A DNA stretch of 64,000 nt. It comes from Fasciola hepatica. Its lineage: Eukaryota > Platyhelminthes > Trematoda > Plagiorchiida > Fasciolidae. Position 1 is the first letter of the stretch; each line of letters starts with the position of its first letter. Below the pieces are notes generated by a model. That model did no database searches and was not told the DNA's origin. It saw only the letters and a list, made by a program, of their open reading frames with translations. Of this stretch, positions 50,617-62,105 are shown in pieces. The position numbers and the translations under genes are program-made. Location: positions 5,464,001 to 5,528,000 of the forward strand of contig CANUEZ040000151.1 of the NCBI GenBank assembly GCA_948099385.1, in the 5' to 3' direction.

Positions 50617-51109
50617 CTGTGGGTTTTGGCTCTTCATCAATCACAGGTTTTTCACCCAGTGATAAAGAGGCGGTTGATGAGTCAGACTCATCAGTACGCA
50701 CAACTTTATCGAGTTCCAATTGGTTAAGGGTTATCTCGTGTGTATCATTCTTCGGCTCCGAATTTTTATGCCCCGAACACTTAGACATACCGGAATTGTC
50801 CACACTGGAGACAGATCGCGAATGCACGTGACTGCCTAAACCTGAAAGACTCATAAGCCAATTCACTTTTTGAGCTTGAGATTGTGCCGCACGCAAGTCG
50901 GATGCGATCCGCCGAATTTGACTTCGTTCGTGCTTTGTCAAACTAGTCACCCGGAAATTTCTCGAACCTTGCAATGCCATTACTTCGAGCAACGGGTCGT
51001 TCATTGGACCGGGACGATTGGAGAGGAATGATTTCACTGGAGGTTGTTCACCATCACTAAGTCGACGTTCACGTGATGATTTTTCTTCGTCCCACGAAGA
51101 CGTGGAAAT
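50617..51109 (-). CDS. Unidentified Ser/Pro-rich protein, exon 6
   Basis: Largest exon of the gene, 493 bases. Acceptor CATTTCAATAG ends at 51110; donor CCACAG|GTTAGT at 50617. Phase 0 in, phase 1 out. The protein starts ISTSSWDEEKSSRERRLSDG. In the middle is the only segment that looks ordered, from NDPLLEVMALQGSRNFRVTS through TKHERSQIRRIASDLRAAQS to KVNWLMSLSGLG; it is predicted by eye to be helical and may form a short coiled coil. An acidic Ser-rich tail follows (VVRTDESDSSTASLSLGEKP). The helical part vaguely recalls cytoskeletal scaffolds, but not enough to name a family. Confidence 0.82.
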
Positions 51110-51309
51110 CTATTGAAATGTGTGAAACAAATTGCAGCTGATTAGCTCATCATACGAAATAGGCAGAAGGCTTATTTTCCAATGGTATAAAGCAGTCATG
51201 TCATCCTACCAAAAAGCACACCAGAAGCCTTGAAAATTTTATGAAAAGCCAGTTCGGAAAGATATCAAAATGCATCTATCGAATTATTCTGCAAAAAGAT
51301 CTTCCTCAC

Positions 51310-51610
51310 AGCGGACAAGTGTGATGTTGAACCGTGCAGACCAAAATCCCCATTAGTGGCGATACGTTTAAATGCTTCCTGATCAAGTTGACAAGGTGCT
51401 TCTCCTTCTGATCGATCAATCAACCACATGCCATCACTAAATGTATTGGCAGCGGTCATGCTGAACTCGATCTCGGAGGCGAAGTGGCTGTCCGTTCGGC
51501 TGTGCCCATCTGGATCTAGAGGCGAAGACTCTGAATTGTATCGATCTCTCTTTGCATCAGCGGGTAATTGACGGGCGGGTGAAGTTTGAGTGTAAACTGC
51601 TGCGGCAGTG
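51310..51610 (-). CDS. Unidentified Ser/Pro-rich protein, exon 5
   Basis: Acceptor CGTCTTCAG ends at 51611; donor TCCGCT|GTGAGG at 51310. Phase 2 in, phase 0 out. The protein reads TAAAVYTQTSPARQLPADAK, RDRYNSESSPLDPDGHSRTD, SHFASEIEFSMTAANTFSDG, MWLIDRSEGEAPCQLDQEAF, KRIATNGDFGLHGSTSHLSA. The segment from SEIEFSM to NGDFGLHG is more hydrophobic than the rest and may be a small folded or binding region. No family recognised. Reading on past the donor would give VRKIFLQNNSIDAF and a stop. Confidence 0.78.
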
Positions 51611-52072
51611 CTGAAGACGACGGGATAGAAAAGCAACAATACATAAGCATCACGAAATTCACAAAGACAAACACATTCCGAATAAAGCTCACAATTCCAG
51701 GAATGACTGGGAACTTCTGATTTCCCCAGGATAGAAATAAAACAAACCAAATTAGCGATAAGTAAGTGTTGCAGAGTACGAACAAGCAGGGTAAAACTAC
51801 AAACGATATGAGGCGCTGATTGCACGGTCCTAGCAAGAACAAATGAATTTCTACTGACTACAACTTAACCCGGTAGTTTTTGAAGTCTGGGTTTCTGTAG
51901 CTCAGTCTGACTCGTCCAGCTGAGCGATGCGATTGCGATTGGGTACACAAAATAAATCACCGGATGAAGCGCTAAGCCCCATCAGACTAAGTTGTTTGGA
52001 TCATGTACTGCCCATGTTCTTGTGGTGTGTTCTTCTGTAAATCGATTGTCACTAATCAACAGGTGAACTCAC

Positions 52073-52227
52073 CCAATCGGACTGGAAGGTGTGCGAATCG
52101 CGAGACGTGGCCCAGTCGGTGAGGACTGTGGTGTTGTGATTCCATGATCTGACGCTTCATCAGATTCGTAGAAAGTGGCAGCATCTGTCCTTCGGTTCAA
52201 GTCGTCAATTTGCGGAGATGTACGGCT
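52073..52227 (-). CDS. Unidentified Ser/Pro-rich protein, exon 4
   Basis: Acceptor TTCCGTTACAG ends at 52228; donor GTGAGT starts at 52072. Phase 0 in, phase 2 out. The protein reads SRTSPQIDDLNRRTDAATFY, then ESDEASDHGITTPQSSPTGP and RLAIRTPSSPIG. It is again rich in SP/TP motifs with acidic stretches. Splice sites on both sides are strong and the phases match exons 3 and 5, which is the main support for the call. Confidence 0.8.
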
Positions 52228-52699
52228 CTGTAACGGAAGAGTAAAAGATGCTAAAACCACTTCGAAATGTTTTAGATCTAGTTAAACGGTTTGAACCACA
52301 TGCATCATTGAAGGAACAATACGTCAGAGAGGAAAATAAACGAAATAAGGATATTTCTGGCTTTTCAACCAGGTTATCGCAGAGCTGATGAATTGAAGGC
52401 ATTCCGATGAAACCTGATGCGTAAATTGTAATCAAGTCCTGTGAGAGTATGGACTGACTCATCGCCGGTAGACAACAGTGTCCTTAACAGTCAGCACGTC
52501 AGCACCTGCCTAATGCCGAACCTAAAACTTGAGACAACGGAAGCACGAAGGATAGCCGATTGATGGCAAGGATCGATGATGTGAGGGGCAAATCCCGTCA
52601 AGCTTGGACGCCCGCAACAGTAGAAACAAATCCATCTATGAGACGACTGGGTACAAGGAACAGCGTCCTGCATAATCATCGTTTTTTCCTAATGAAACG

Positions 52700-52800
52700 A
52701 GATTCTTTGCTACCTAAGCGGCGTTCGTCCTCTCTTGTTTGTGCAATCCAAACCAGAGTACAGAAGTTGGGGTATAATGCTTCAAAGAAATGAACTGGAT
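52700..52800 (+). mobile_element. Possible RTE-like LINE 3' tail fragment
   Basis: The stretch CCAAACCAGAGTACAGAAGT followed by GGTATAATG and AAATGAACTGG resembles the extreme 3' tail of the copy at 21751-21800 (CCGAAACCAGAGCACAGAAG, GGTAATG, AAGTGAACTG). Only about 60 bases are comparable, so this is a weak call. Confidence 0.4.
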
Positions 52801-53705
52801 AGCGCGTTGCTTAGATTTTGACTGTGTGTTAAATGAATGTTGCGAGATCCCGATAGCGCCATCCCGCCACTGGCTACGACTGAATGATACACATTACACT
52901 GACGAGGAAAGGTCCGTAAGAATCTTCTGGACCTTCTCAATACCTTCCTTAAGAGTAAACTGTACGGGAGCCCCAACAACAAAAGCTAGACAACCAGTAC
53001 ATGAAGTAGCCTTCAAATAAATGCCCGAGACCCCTCCAACGAAAAAGCGGATGAGTATGAAAAAGCTTGTAATGATTATTCAGATATTGCAAGACTTGTT
53101 GGCAGTTAGAACGGCCACTAGGCGCACAAAGTTCATATACATTGGCAAATAACTGTCTGCCATTTTTGCCAAACAAAGAGGTAGAAAAAACCTGAAAGAT
53201 GCGGAGATAGTTCACAGACAAAAGACACCGAAACTTATGTACTTCGTTTCACATTGCGCAAAGGCTAAACCCACATTTATCCTAACAGGGCATAAAACAA
53301 ACGTCTCACTGGTGTCGTACAGAGATGGTCATTTCTCTGCAGTATTACTTATACTTCGAGTCGATCTGCAGAATACGATCCACGAGGCACATACGAAGAT
53401 TGGTCAGTACGGTCAGAGTATACCCTAATGAGGCCGCTGAAATTAGTCCGATCGATAGGTCAGAAGAACAATGCTCGTAGGCAGAGCATGCGTGTGGTTC
53501 GGTACGGTTTCAGGGCTCAGAAGCGGGTGCAGAACGTATCAGGTCATGTGACTCGTTTGCGTAGTGCTCCGGACTGGTTTATCGCACTTGCCACCTGCAC
53601 ATCCAAATACTGCTCGCATTTTAAACATTGATTTGTTCACTGAATAGCAATAGCAATCAATAAGAACAAAAAGAAAATGAAGACGGTAGAAAACACCGAA
53701 CATAC

Positions 53706-53929
53706 CGAGAGGCCTACGCCCACGTCTAGGCGCGACGGCCCAAAACGATCCGGACTATAGGTTGGTGTACGAACTCCAGAGTATCTGACTGAGCCTTCTG
53801 TCAGATCCGGCGAAGTTCGAGGTGTAGGTAATCGATCACTCGGACATACAATCGATGATTCTGTTTGCGAAATCGTTCTCATATGTGCAGACAAAGCCGC
53901 GTCGATCTGCGCTTGTGAATTGATCAAAC
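53706..53929 (-). CDS. Unidentified Ser/Pro-rich protein, exon 3
   Basis: Acceptor TTTTTTTAAAG ends at 53930; donor GTATGT follows CTCTCG at 53706. Phase 1 in, phase 0 out. The protein is LINSQAQIDAALSAHMRTIS, QTESSIVCPSDRLPTPRTSP, DLTEGSVRYSGVRTPTYSPD and ends LDVGVGLS. TP and SP pairs suggest proline-directed kinase sites (inference). If the donor is ignored the frame runs into a hydrophobic stretch and a stop at 53637, which mimics a C-terminal membrane anchor; I treat that as intron. Confidence 0.78.
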
Positions 53930-54370
53930 CTTTAAAAAAAATTGGATCAGAAGGTGATGGATAGACACCAGAGAAGTGTTCTGCTGTGTTCGGTTGATAA
54001 AAGCTTCTGACGACAGGGTAAGAAATCCACTGGTTGACTTAACAATGGGCATTAACTTCTATGCCACGGTAAATTCAAATGAATACCGTTAAACGACTCG
54101 GGTGACGGCATGAAAAAAAAATGACCGAAGATAATAACGTCTGAGAAATAAAAGCGTTTGTCATAGATGTATTGAATGAAAGAGTGATTCTATTGTAACG
54201 AGATCACATGGATTTCAGACTACTGCCAATTATTAGCAGATTTATTTATTCCTTAGTTGACAAACAGTTAGTAACAGGTTTCTGGTAGCTGAATCTTAAA
54301 TGAGCAGCTAATATTTTCTCATTTATTCAGTTAGTCATTCTGGAGTGGCCGCGAGGAGATTTTTTTAATT

Positions 54371-54619
54371 ATGAGCTTGAGCAGAGGAAGGAGCTTACTC
54401 TATAACCTCAAAGGCCCACTGTACTACTATAGGCAGCCGGCAATCAGAACCTAAGACTTGTAGTGGAGAACCAAATAAAGCTTCAATGGGTCAGGTGTGG
54501 CAACGAGTCGGGCGACTGGGCATTACTGTCTGCCACCAAAGTAACCGGCGATGGCCGAGATTCGAACCTCTGACCTCCGAGGTGGTAGGCGAACACTCTA
54601 CACCAATCGACCACCACCG
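54371..54619 (-). mobile_element. tRNA-headed SINE, copy 4
   Basis: Complete-looking copy. The head reads GGTGGTGGTCGATTGGTG and GAGGTTCGAATCTC, followed by GGTTACTTTGGTGGCAGACA, GACTCGTTGCCACACCTG and a tail ending CTGCTCAAGCTCAT. It lies in the intron between exons 2 and 3 of the minus-strand gene, in sense orientation. Confidence 0.78.
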
Positions 54620-55029
54620 GTTTATTTCGGTCTACTATGTTAACATGTTATGTTAGTTCATTTTGTTCAAAAAGGTGCTCCAAAAGTAACCTTTACGATG
54701 TACTGATCATCAAGTTCAACACGATTCTCAATTTTATGGGTAGCTATAAGCTATAAGTGATATGAAGCAATTTCATGTCTAAATGTTCGGCGCGTCTTGG
54801 TTATCAAACCGATGATAAATATTCAAAACCTGGTCTAATCAACAGGCATCTCGACAAACACTGGAGATTGCACAAAATCTAGGCATTTTCATTTCACTTA
54901 ACCCATTGAATTCAACTTTTTCAGTTCATCAGTGTTGTGATTTTAACCATCACTTGCGTGGGCCGTGCATGTGGTGCCAAATGCAGTCACATACCATGAA
55001 AAATTACCAAACGATTTCAAGGTCAGCTA

Positions 55030-55530
55030 TATTGGAGGCCTGCACTCTAAGTTATATTGCGTCATACCGGAGCTTTTCTCAAACACGTTCGTCTCTAAAA
55101 CGATCCAGCGACATGTCTCGGACGGAACTCAGCCGGTGCGGCCAATAGCGTATCTTAATTTACTACACGTAAACTCAAGCCTCGCCGTTGACTCGAAACG
55201 GCCCATTAATTTGAGTCTAGCACGTAGCGCTGTTGCACGCATTTCCATCAGCTGAACGGTTATATGATTTTCAGCTGCGATCACCGTTCTCACTGTAACC
55301 AAACTGGTGGCATCGAAGAGAAGATGTATCTGGCCCGCGATGCGGACGCACAATGACAACTAATCAGTAGTGTGATCAATCTTTTCCTCGTGGTGTATGT
55401 TCAGGCTACTGAAATAATTGTCCTACGGTCCCGGCTAGATTTAGACTGGTGCGCCAGATGCCTTAACAGGCTGAAACGTAGCTGTTTGGACATGCTGAAA
55501 AGTCCCGATTTACGTTTAGTAATTGGTGAA
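55030..55530 (-). repeat. Inverted repeat arm A
   Basis: About 500 bp that returns in inverted form at 55975-56860. Matching blocks include CCTTAACAGGCTGAAACGTA, ATCGAAGAGAAGATGTATCT and CCCATTAATTTGAGTCTAGC. Both arms keep the peptide-like stretch GQIHLLFDATSLVTVR, but no longer frame was recognised. Probably two copies of one unknown dispersed repeat. Confidence 0.65.
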
Positions 55531-55974
55531 AAGCGGTAATGTACGGTACCGAGTGCAATTGAGCTGTGGTTTGAAACACTAGTCCGAATGACGGTCCATT
55601 GAATTTTGCATGCGGCGTCCAGGAGCCCGCTGTACGAGGAGCAATCGAGTGAGATCCGGGAGCGCATTGTTCTAGCGTCTCAATCCGGACAAGATTGGTG
55701 ACATTTACCTCGTGTTATAGGCGTTAAGAGATCAACAGCCAGTATCTGGATACATCCGAGTGGTCGAGATGATGACAAAGCGAGCCATAGCGCATTCCGT
55801 TGATGATTATACACACAGTTGGGAATTGACCAACTGTAAAAGTGGATCTTCACCAATTGAACCACTTTAGAGTGGAACAGACAGTATAACGCGCTAGTAT
55901 AGGGTACAACTTTCAATCAACACTCAGTCAGAGTCACTCTGATGCACGCATGCAAGTGGACTCATTTCTAATGG

Positions 55975-56860
55975 CTGGCAAGCTAATGGGACTTATCGGC
56001 ATGTCTGTACAGCTACGTTTTGCCTGTTAAGGCATCTGACGCACCAGTCTAAATCTAGCCGGGACCGTAGGACAATTATTTGAGTGGCCTGAACATACAC
56101 CACGTGGAAAAGATTGATCACACTACTGATTAGTTATCATTGTGCCTCCGCATCGTGGGCCAGATACATCTTCTCTTCGATGCCACCAGTTTGGTTACAG
56201 TGAGAATGGTGATCGCAGCTGAAAATCATAGTGTAACAATGACGACATCACGCGGTAGGATACCTGTATTCCAACAGCCAAACAAGTCAAGTCATGAAAC
56301 ACACAATCGTTTGTATAGGCCCTTTTCCAGACTACGCGGCACCAACATTACTCTTGCAGCTGCTTGAGTGCTCCGGCTGCTTTCTGGCCAGTTGCCCGTG
56401 GCCGATAGCTTGCTTCTCCTGGGCGTCATTTCTATCCGGTTGGTCCGATTGTCTCAGTTGACAACTTGATCGGCAGCCCCTCACCTGGGCTATCTTGCTG
56501 GTTGCCGGAGATCTCTCTGCTTCCTCTCTGGTAGTAAGTAGTCTCCTTTTGTTAGCCTGGGGATGCCTCCGACGTACTCGCCGTCTGTTCTTCTGTCTGC
56601 GGCCTCCGTTTGGTTCGCCCGTTCGCCTTGATCTTCACGTCGTTCCCTTGCCCCAGCAAACCCGTTACAATATGACCGTTCAGTTGATGGAACTGCGTGC
56701 AACAGCGCTACGTGTTAGACTCAACTTAATGGGCCGTGTTTAGTCGACGGTGGAGCTTGAGTTTGCGTGTGGTAAATTAAGACACGCTATTGGCCTCACC
56801 GGCCGAGGTCCGACCGAGGCATGTCGTTGGAGCATTTTACTGACGAACATGCCTGAGAAA
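55975..56860 (+). repeat. Inverted repeat arm B, interrupted by the solo LTR
   Basis: Same repeat as arm A in the opposite orientation, in two blocks: 55975-56231 and 56670-56860. They are separated by the solo LTR, and arm A is contiguous across that point. After removing the LTR the arms are about 450-500 bp with a spacer of about 450 bp. Confidence 0.65.
56232..56669 (+). mobile_element. Solo LTR nested in a repeat
   Basis: A 438-bp insertion starting TGTAACAATGACG and ending CCCGTTACA, with the TG...CA ends and TGTAAC/GTTACA inverted termini of LTR retrotransposons. Flanks are ATAG before and ATAT after, a 4-bp duplication with one mismatch. The related repeat arm at 55250-55275 has the uninterrupted sequence AATCATATAACCG, so the insertion boundaries are well defined. 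4-bp duplications are usual for gypsy-group elements. No internal region remains, so a solo LTR formed by recombination is likely. Strand assignment is nominal. Confidence 0.7.
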
Positions 56861-57430
56861 AGCGTTATAGTACATAGGTGATTCGGTCACGTGCTGGGTT
56901 AAAGCCCTACGGCCATGTGAATTAATCTGTTGAGTCTAAAGTTCCGGTTAAGGTTCCCCAAAGCAAACCTTCAAATCCAAACTTATTTTTCCCGCTGTAA
57001 AAAAGTGTCAATTAAGACCACCGGTTGCAGTCTCCGGAGTGAAACCATTCCTGCGCTATTAGCAGCCGGAAAATATCATTCACCTGGAAACGTCCAACGC
57101 CCTAGGGAGAAACATACTCTACTTTACCCTAACTTATTCTTGACAGATCTCATTCATCCGTTTTGCTAACTATGTGGCATCAACAAGCTGGTACGTTCGC
57201 GTCCGGTTTTGTCAATTGCGTTACGCCCAGACTCAAGAACAATGTGTGAGTTTCGCTAACACAGAGTTCCGAGAAACAACAGTGCCAAGTGATTAGGAAC
57301 AGAACGCCTTATTCTTTCATTATCAGATAACGAACAAACAAATCAAAGCGAAGGTAAGTAAATAGATACCACTAGGAAAACCATAATGAATATAGTTTTT
57401 ACAGACCAATGCTATGGAAGATGTACATAC

Positions 57431-57623
57431 TTTTATCAGGATTCGCATCAATCCATTTCGCAGGCCGTTCAGTATCGTCAATGGATTCGAGATCCGACGA
57501 GGTGGATGAAGACTGCTGAGGCATGGGAGTAGATTGTGACGTGGGCATAGGGATGGTATCTGCAGATCGAACATGGACGGCGGCATCTTGTTTATTAATG
57601 AGCCTTCGATTCAATTCATGTCC
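57431..57623 (-). CDS. Unidentified Ser/Pro-rich protein, exon 2
   Basis: Acceptor CATTGAAAG after a T-rich tract, with the exon starting at 57623; donor GTATGT starts at 57430 (going left). Phase 0 in, phase 1 out, consistent with both neighbours. The protein is GHELNRRLINKQDAAVHV, then a Ser/Thr/Pro/Gln stretch (PMPTSQSTPMPQQSSSTSSD) and LESIDDTERPAKWIDANPDK. It is low in hydrophobics and likely disordered. A LINE 3' fragment (57785) and a SINE (58558) lie in the intron upstream of it. Confidence 0.72.
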
Positions 57624-57784
57624 CTTTCAATGAAAAGAAAAAAACGACGGAAACGATTTTGGTCTTGATCTACATTTCACAGGACATGGCGAGAGAAATA
57701 CAAATTTCAGAACAAAGCTTCCTTATAGCTACATAGGCATCATAAACTCACTCCCTGTGTACACATTGTTCTGCAAAGCAGGCA

Positions 57785-58115
57785 TTTGTTGGAGGATGGG
57801 TTGATGTGGCCAGTCTATGACATGGAAAAACATATGAAAACCTTAACTAGTCGACTCAGCTCAATTGGACATGTTAGAATTCCGGTTTGAGGCCCCTGGA
57901 ATCCAGCCCTCGGACGGTTCAAGACATTGTGGGTCATGGCTAGTTCCGCTGTCAGTAGTGTACTAGCACTGGAACTCTTTCTTCGTCTACACGATTGTAA
58001 ATCATAACTTTTCCAGTTTATTTGTCTCGTATCTTTAAATCCATTTCCTTTCTGGTTGTATGACACAGCGAGGTAGCAACCAAAACCGTAGTACAGCCCG
58101 ACAAATAACTCCACT
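57785..58115 (+). mobile_element. RTE-like LINE, 3' fragment
   Basis: 5'-truncated tail of the family seen at 2835 and 17610. CCAGTCTATGACATGG, AAAACCTTAACTAG, GGACATGTTAGAATTCCGG and GAGGTAGCAACCAAAACCGT match the 3' part of copy 2 in order. It keeps the uninterrupted form of the site where copy 2 carries the nested insertion, so it serves as an empty-site reference. It lies antisense in an intron of the minus-strand gene. 5' truncation is typical of LINE insertion. Confidence 0.75.
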
Positions 58116-58557
58116 TTCACCTCGAAGCAGTTAAATTTCAATTTTTACTACTGAAACAAATTCCAGTTGCCAGGTTTCAGGTAAACATCACGAATTGTAG
58201 GAAATGTGCAATGAAGAATATCGGCGACCGGAAGACCAACTACACTGCTGTTCATTAGTTTTGACTGTCACGAATGTGATCCGCATCCTTGAAATCAACA
58301 AACAGGTATACTCAGATGCATATACCGTCGTACTAGCTCTGATTTTTGCGCACTTGCCAGTTACCTTGGGTGAATTGATTGTGAAACGTGCTGGACATAG
58401 AAGACAAATCATCATATGGGAGCTTCATAATTCATCTCTTGAAATTTTCTAGCTGGGGTAGAGATTTCGTGTTTGCGCGGGGTAGTACGATGGTTTGGGG
58501 CACTTTATCAAGCACGTCCGCCCAGACATGCTAAACCTGTTAGATTTTCTTACATGC

Positions 58558-58808
58558 TTGCTTATGAGCGCAGTGGAAGGGCATATCCCATAGCCACAAG
58601 TGCCCGCTGCACTGTTAGGGATAACCGGCAACCACACCGTGAGACTTGGAGTGGCAGAGAATAACATAAGGTCCCAATATATCAGGTGTGGTAACGAGCC
58701 GGACGACAGTGGGATACTTTTTACCACCCAAGTAACCGGCGATGACGGGGATTCGAACCTTGGACCCAAGAGGTGGTAAGCAAACACTCCAAATCACTCG
58801 ACCACCAT
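58558..58808 (-). mobile_element. tRNA-headed SINE, copy 5
   Basis: Complete-looking copy. The head reads ATGGTGGTCGAGTGATTTGG and AAGGTTCGAATCCCC, then GGTTACTTGGGTGG, GTCCGGCTCGTTACC and GTGTGGTTGCCGGTTATCCC. It lies in the intron between exons 1 and 2 of the minus-strand gene, in sense orientation. Confidence 0.78.
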
Positions 58809-61749
58809 CGAAGACCAGCAGGATTTGCTTGACCATATAAGGTGGTGACAATCCTGATCTTCGAGGTGCACAGATTAAGTGATGTCTTTGGAAAACCGCA
58901 GGTTTAGTGTACAAGCGCAAGGATTTCGTGTATCCGTACGCGCACGGTGCAGAACGGTGGTTCAGTGATCGCTTACAACTTTAACGGAAAACACATAATG
59001 TGGATCTGGAACGGAGTACGATATACTGGTTCTCTTCATTACTGGAAAACGGCCACTCAATCTTGTCGAAGACCAACACAACCTGGTCACCCATTAAAAA
59101 AACACTGTTCTTCTTCCATCAGCGATCATTGTCTTCTACCAGTGACATAAAAGATCTATTCGCAATTTACTTATGAAACATACGTAAAGCCAAAAAAGAT
59201 TGAATTCTCATCCAAGAATACTACCCTGTTAAATGCATCTGTCAGAACCATTGTTTCACGCTTCTCCTCCACTTACTAGCCATCCCATAAATGTGGGTTC
59301 GTACAGTATGGAAATGACTCAACTACGTCAATTTCATATCGAGAACTACAACTAAGTCATGAAAAGGATATATCAATCAATCGGTTGTCAAATGAAGTGC
59401 AGAACTAGACTACTTTCAAACAGTTTATGTATGCATAAGTGGAAGAGCAACACAATGATAGAATGATACTTTGGAGAACGTCCGTCGCTGAAACCAATTA
59501 GGAAGCTGTAATCACGGCAACCCGTGAACTGATCGCCACTCATATGGAGGTCAAATTAAGCAGCATCGGCAGATGGTGAGTGTCACGGTACGTGCTGACT
59601 CATGGTTGATAGTAGGTCATCTCTCGTCAGCAAACAGCATGCCAGCGCTTGTCCATAATCTAGGTCAGTGCTTGTACCAACGGATGCGCGAGTGACAAGG
59701 GACGCGAACGGATTCCCGTCAAGCGGTAGCTGGTCATGTGACCAATCAACCCATGAGAAGGCAGGCTACTTGATGCAAATATTAACCACTTGGTTTGTGT
59801 TCCAACAATTGTCAGTGCCTCTTTTGTTCCTATATAATCAATATGTTCTGTTCTAATAAACCGAGATGGTTCGTGGGTAGAGTAGACTGCTCACTAGAGT
59901 TATTGGGATGGTGTTAAACAGTGGATTACCACCCGCAATTTAAATATGCAGCAACAGAACCCTCGTTACACAACTGAATGCATCGCTACGGTTTCGAAAA
60001 CAAATACAGATAGGTTTACATTCCTTTGAGAGTCTTATCTTCATGAAAGTGAAAAATTCAGATCGGATGAACTTGAACACTGTCATGCACTATGAAATTT
60101 ATAACGAGGTACTTCGCTGATATGTTTAAACTGACCGGGATCAGACTTAACTATGGACACCGATAGTATCGAATCTTTAATTCCCATGAGTATTGTATCG
60201 TGCTATCCTGAATATTCGTAGAGTGTATCGATTTTCACGACACAGGACTACCTCAATTCGGTCGTCCGACCACTTGAAATTTTGTCTTATCTCTGCTGCG
60301 TCATCCATGCATATTTGCTTCGTACGCATATCGATCTGTAGTCAGCTGGTTCTACTGACGCGCACACGCGTGTGTACAGGTCTTCTTTCGTGTAAAGCTG
60401 GCCGGACTATGAGGTTTTATCCCAGATGTCCGATGCAATAAGAGTCTCTGAGCACAGAAGTCAAGAGTATCGGGTTGGGTAATATACTCCGGAGCACTTC
60501 GCTGCATCTTTACTTACGCATACTTCAAACAAGATGATGGGTTTCAGGGTCTTCCCAATATTTTTAGGGCAGTTAACGTGAACCGTATGCATTGTAGTTC
60601 GAAAATTCTTTTCTTTGGAACCAGTGTGATGGATGCCACTTTCGCACGACCAGGGATATTTTTACAGAAAAAGGTGACAAAATAAACACTACCACTGAAG
60701 ATGAAATGAAAGCAAATTCGGTCAGTATCCTCAGTGGAAATCCGTTGAGACCATTGAAATTTTCACATTTAACCACAGATATTTCTTCCATTTAACATTA
60801 TCATCCAGCACAGAGCAAGTGACACATCAGCTGGAATACTGAAAGATTTTCAGACAAAAACAGATAGTGTGTGCCGCAATATACCGAGTTCCATCTTCGA
60901 TATAGTCTAACCAAAACATCGTGAAACGAGTACGAGCGTGCGTGACAAACGATGATGATGTCTTCGAACACGCACACTGCTTGTTTTCAGAGCCGGCAAA
61001 CCATAATTTAGTCTCTTTAAGGCTACTATTACCTGGTTGTTTAGACTTTTATTGGTTGCGTCCCTAACAGGGAGGGTGGTGCAACAGTTACTAAGTACGG
61101 GCTTTGTTCAGTTCCTAATCGATAGACGAGAATCTGATATGGCCCATTTAACTCTACTGAGTATAATAAATATTGGCCTGAAAAGCGCCCGCAGAGCATC
61201 AGCAAAGATAACCGTATCGAACAGAAAGAAATTTCCCGATGGAGAAATACAGGCGTATTCGAAGGGAGCTTTTTTAATTTAACCTTCTATGATGCGTTTT
61301 TATCCTGATAACCCCGTTACACGCCTAGCTCTAATATGATTCGCCGTAATTTTCTCCGTTTATCACTGGCAGTAATATCACTACACTTGGCATCTGACAA
61401 TCTACTACCCGTGATTTTCCATCTTTCCGTTGTTATCTGAATAACTTTGTGCGTGAAGCCACCGACATTCGGGGTCTTGAGTTCTCTTATCATTTCGTTA
61501 ATAAATCCCATATCCGGTAAATTATTTCAACACCCAGTGTCAAGGGATTCACTATATCACTGACAACCATGGACTACATAACGCGTATCAAGCAAATTGT
61601 CGAAAGTCGATTATGTTGATTCGAAAATAACTAACCGAATGGACCCCAAAGTGTTCGAAATTGGGAGAAGTCTTTTGGTTTCTCTCGACAGCACCAGGTA
61701 GAACTAGGATGAAATATCATGTGCTGAAGTCAGGGTCATTTTCAGTAAC
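58809..61749. other. Intron of the minus-strand gene, nothing recognised
   Basis: Part of the 5.4-kb intron between exons 1 and 2. A minus-strand frame at 61317-61511 (MGFINEMIRELKTPNVGGFT) has no splice support or family match. Confidence 0.4.
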
Positions 61750-62105
61750 CCTTCAGATGACACCAAAAAGTCATCCCGTCTTGCTCTGGGGTATGGGGGG
61801 AATACGTTACAACATTCACTCAATCCCGGCCGAAAAGTGTTTAGTCGAGGTGCGATTTATAAAGCAATTGCACGTGAAACATATATCTGTGCCGTCGGAA
61901 ATCGAAATGACCAATTTCGTCGTTCTATTTACATCGATTTGATATACAAACATAGTATTACTACTTTCATTTCATGCGATATGTTAAACCAGTGCATCTA
62001 CGTGCGTTTCAGCACTTCTATGGACAGTTCACTTCTGTGATCTGTAAATTGAACCGATTAGCTACCTGTAGTTGATACGCCCTCACTGTCAACCATGGTA
62101 ATTGT
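61750..62105 (+). repeat. Unclassified dispersed repeat, copy 2
   Basis: Diverged partner of 40310-40680 in the same orientation, 21 kb apart. It starts CCTTCAGATGACACCAAAAA and ends near GCTACCTGTAGTTGATACGC. It lies in the intron between exons 1 and 2 of the minus-strand gene, antisense if the repeat strand is as given. Confidence 0.55.

Noticed and set aside
51516..51842. Hydrophobic minus-strand frame resembling a membrane protein
   Set aside because: It overlaps exon 5 in another frame and the intron before it; the spliced frame has matching phases and this one does not.
53637..53705. Hydrophobic C-terminal stretch suggesting a tail-anchored membrane protein
   Set aside because: It lies after a strong GTATGT donor at 53705, and splicing there joins in phase with the exon at 52227, so the hydrophobic run is intron.
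61317..61511. Minus-strand frame that might be another exon of the unidentified gene
   Set aside because: No fitting splice sites; exons at 63029 and 57623 already join in phase 0 without it.
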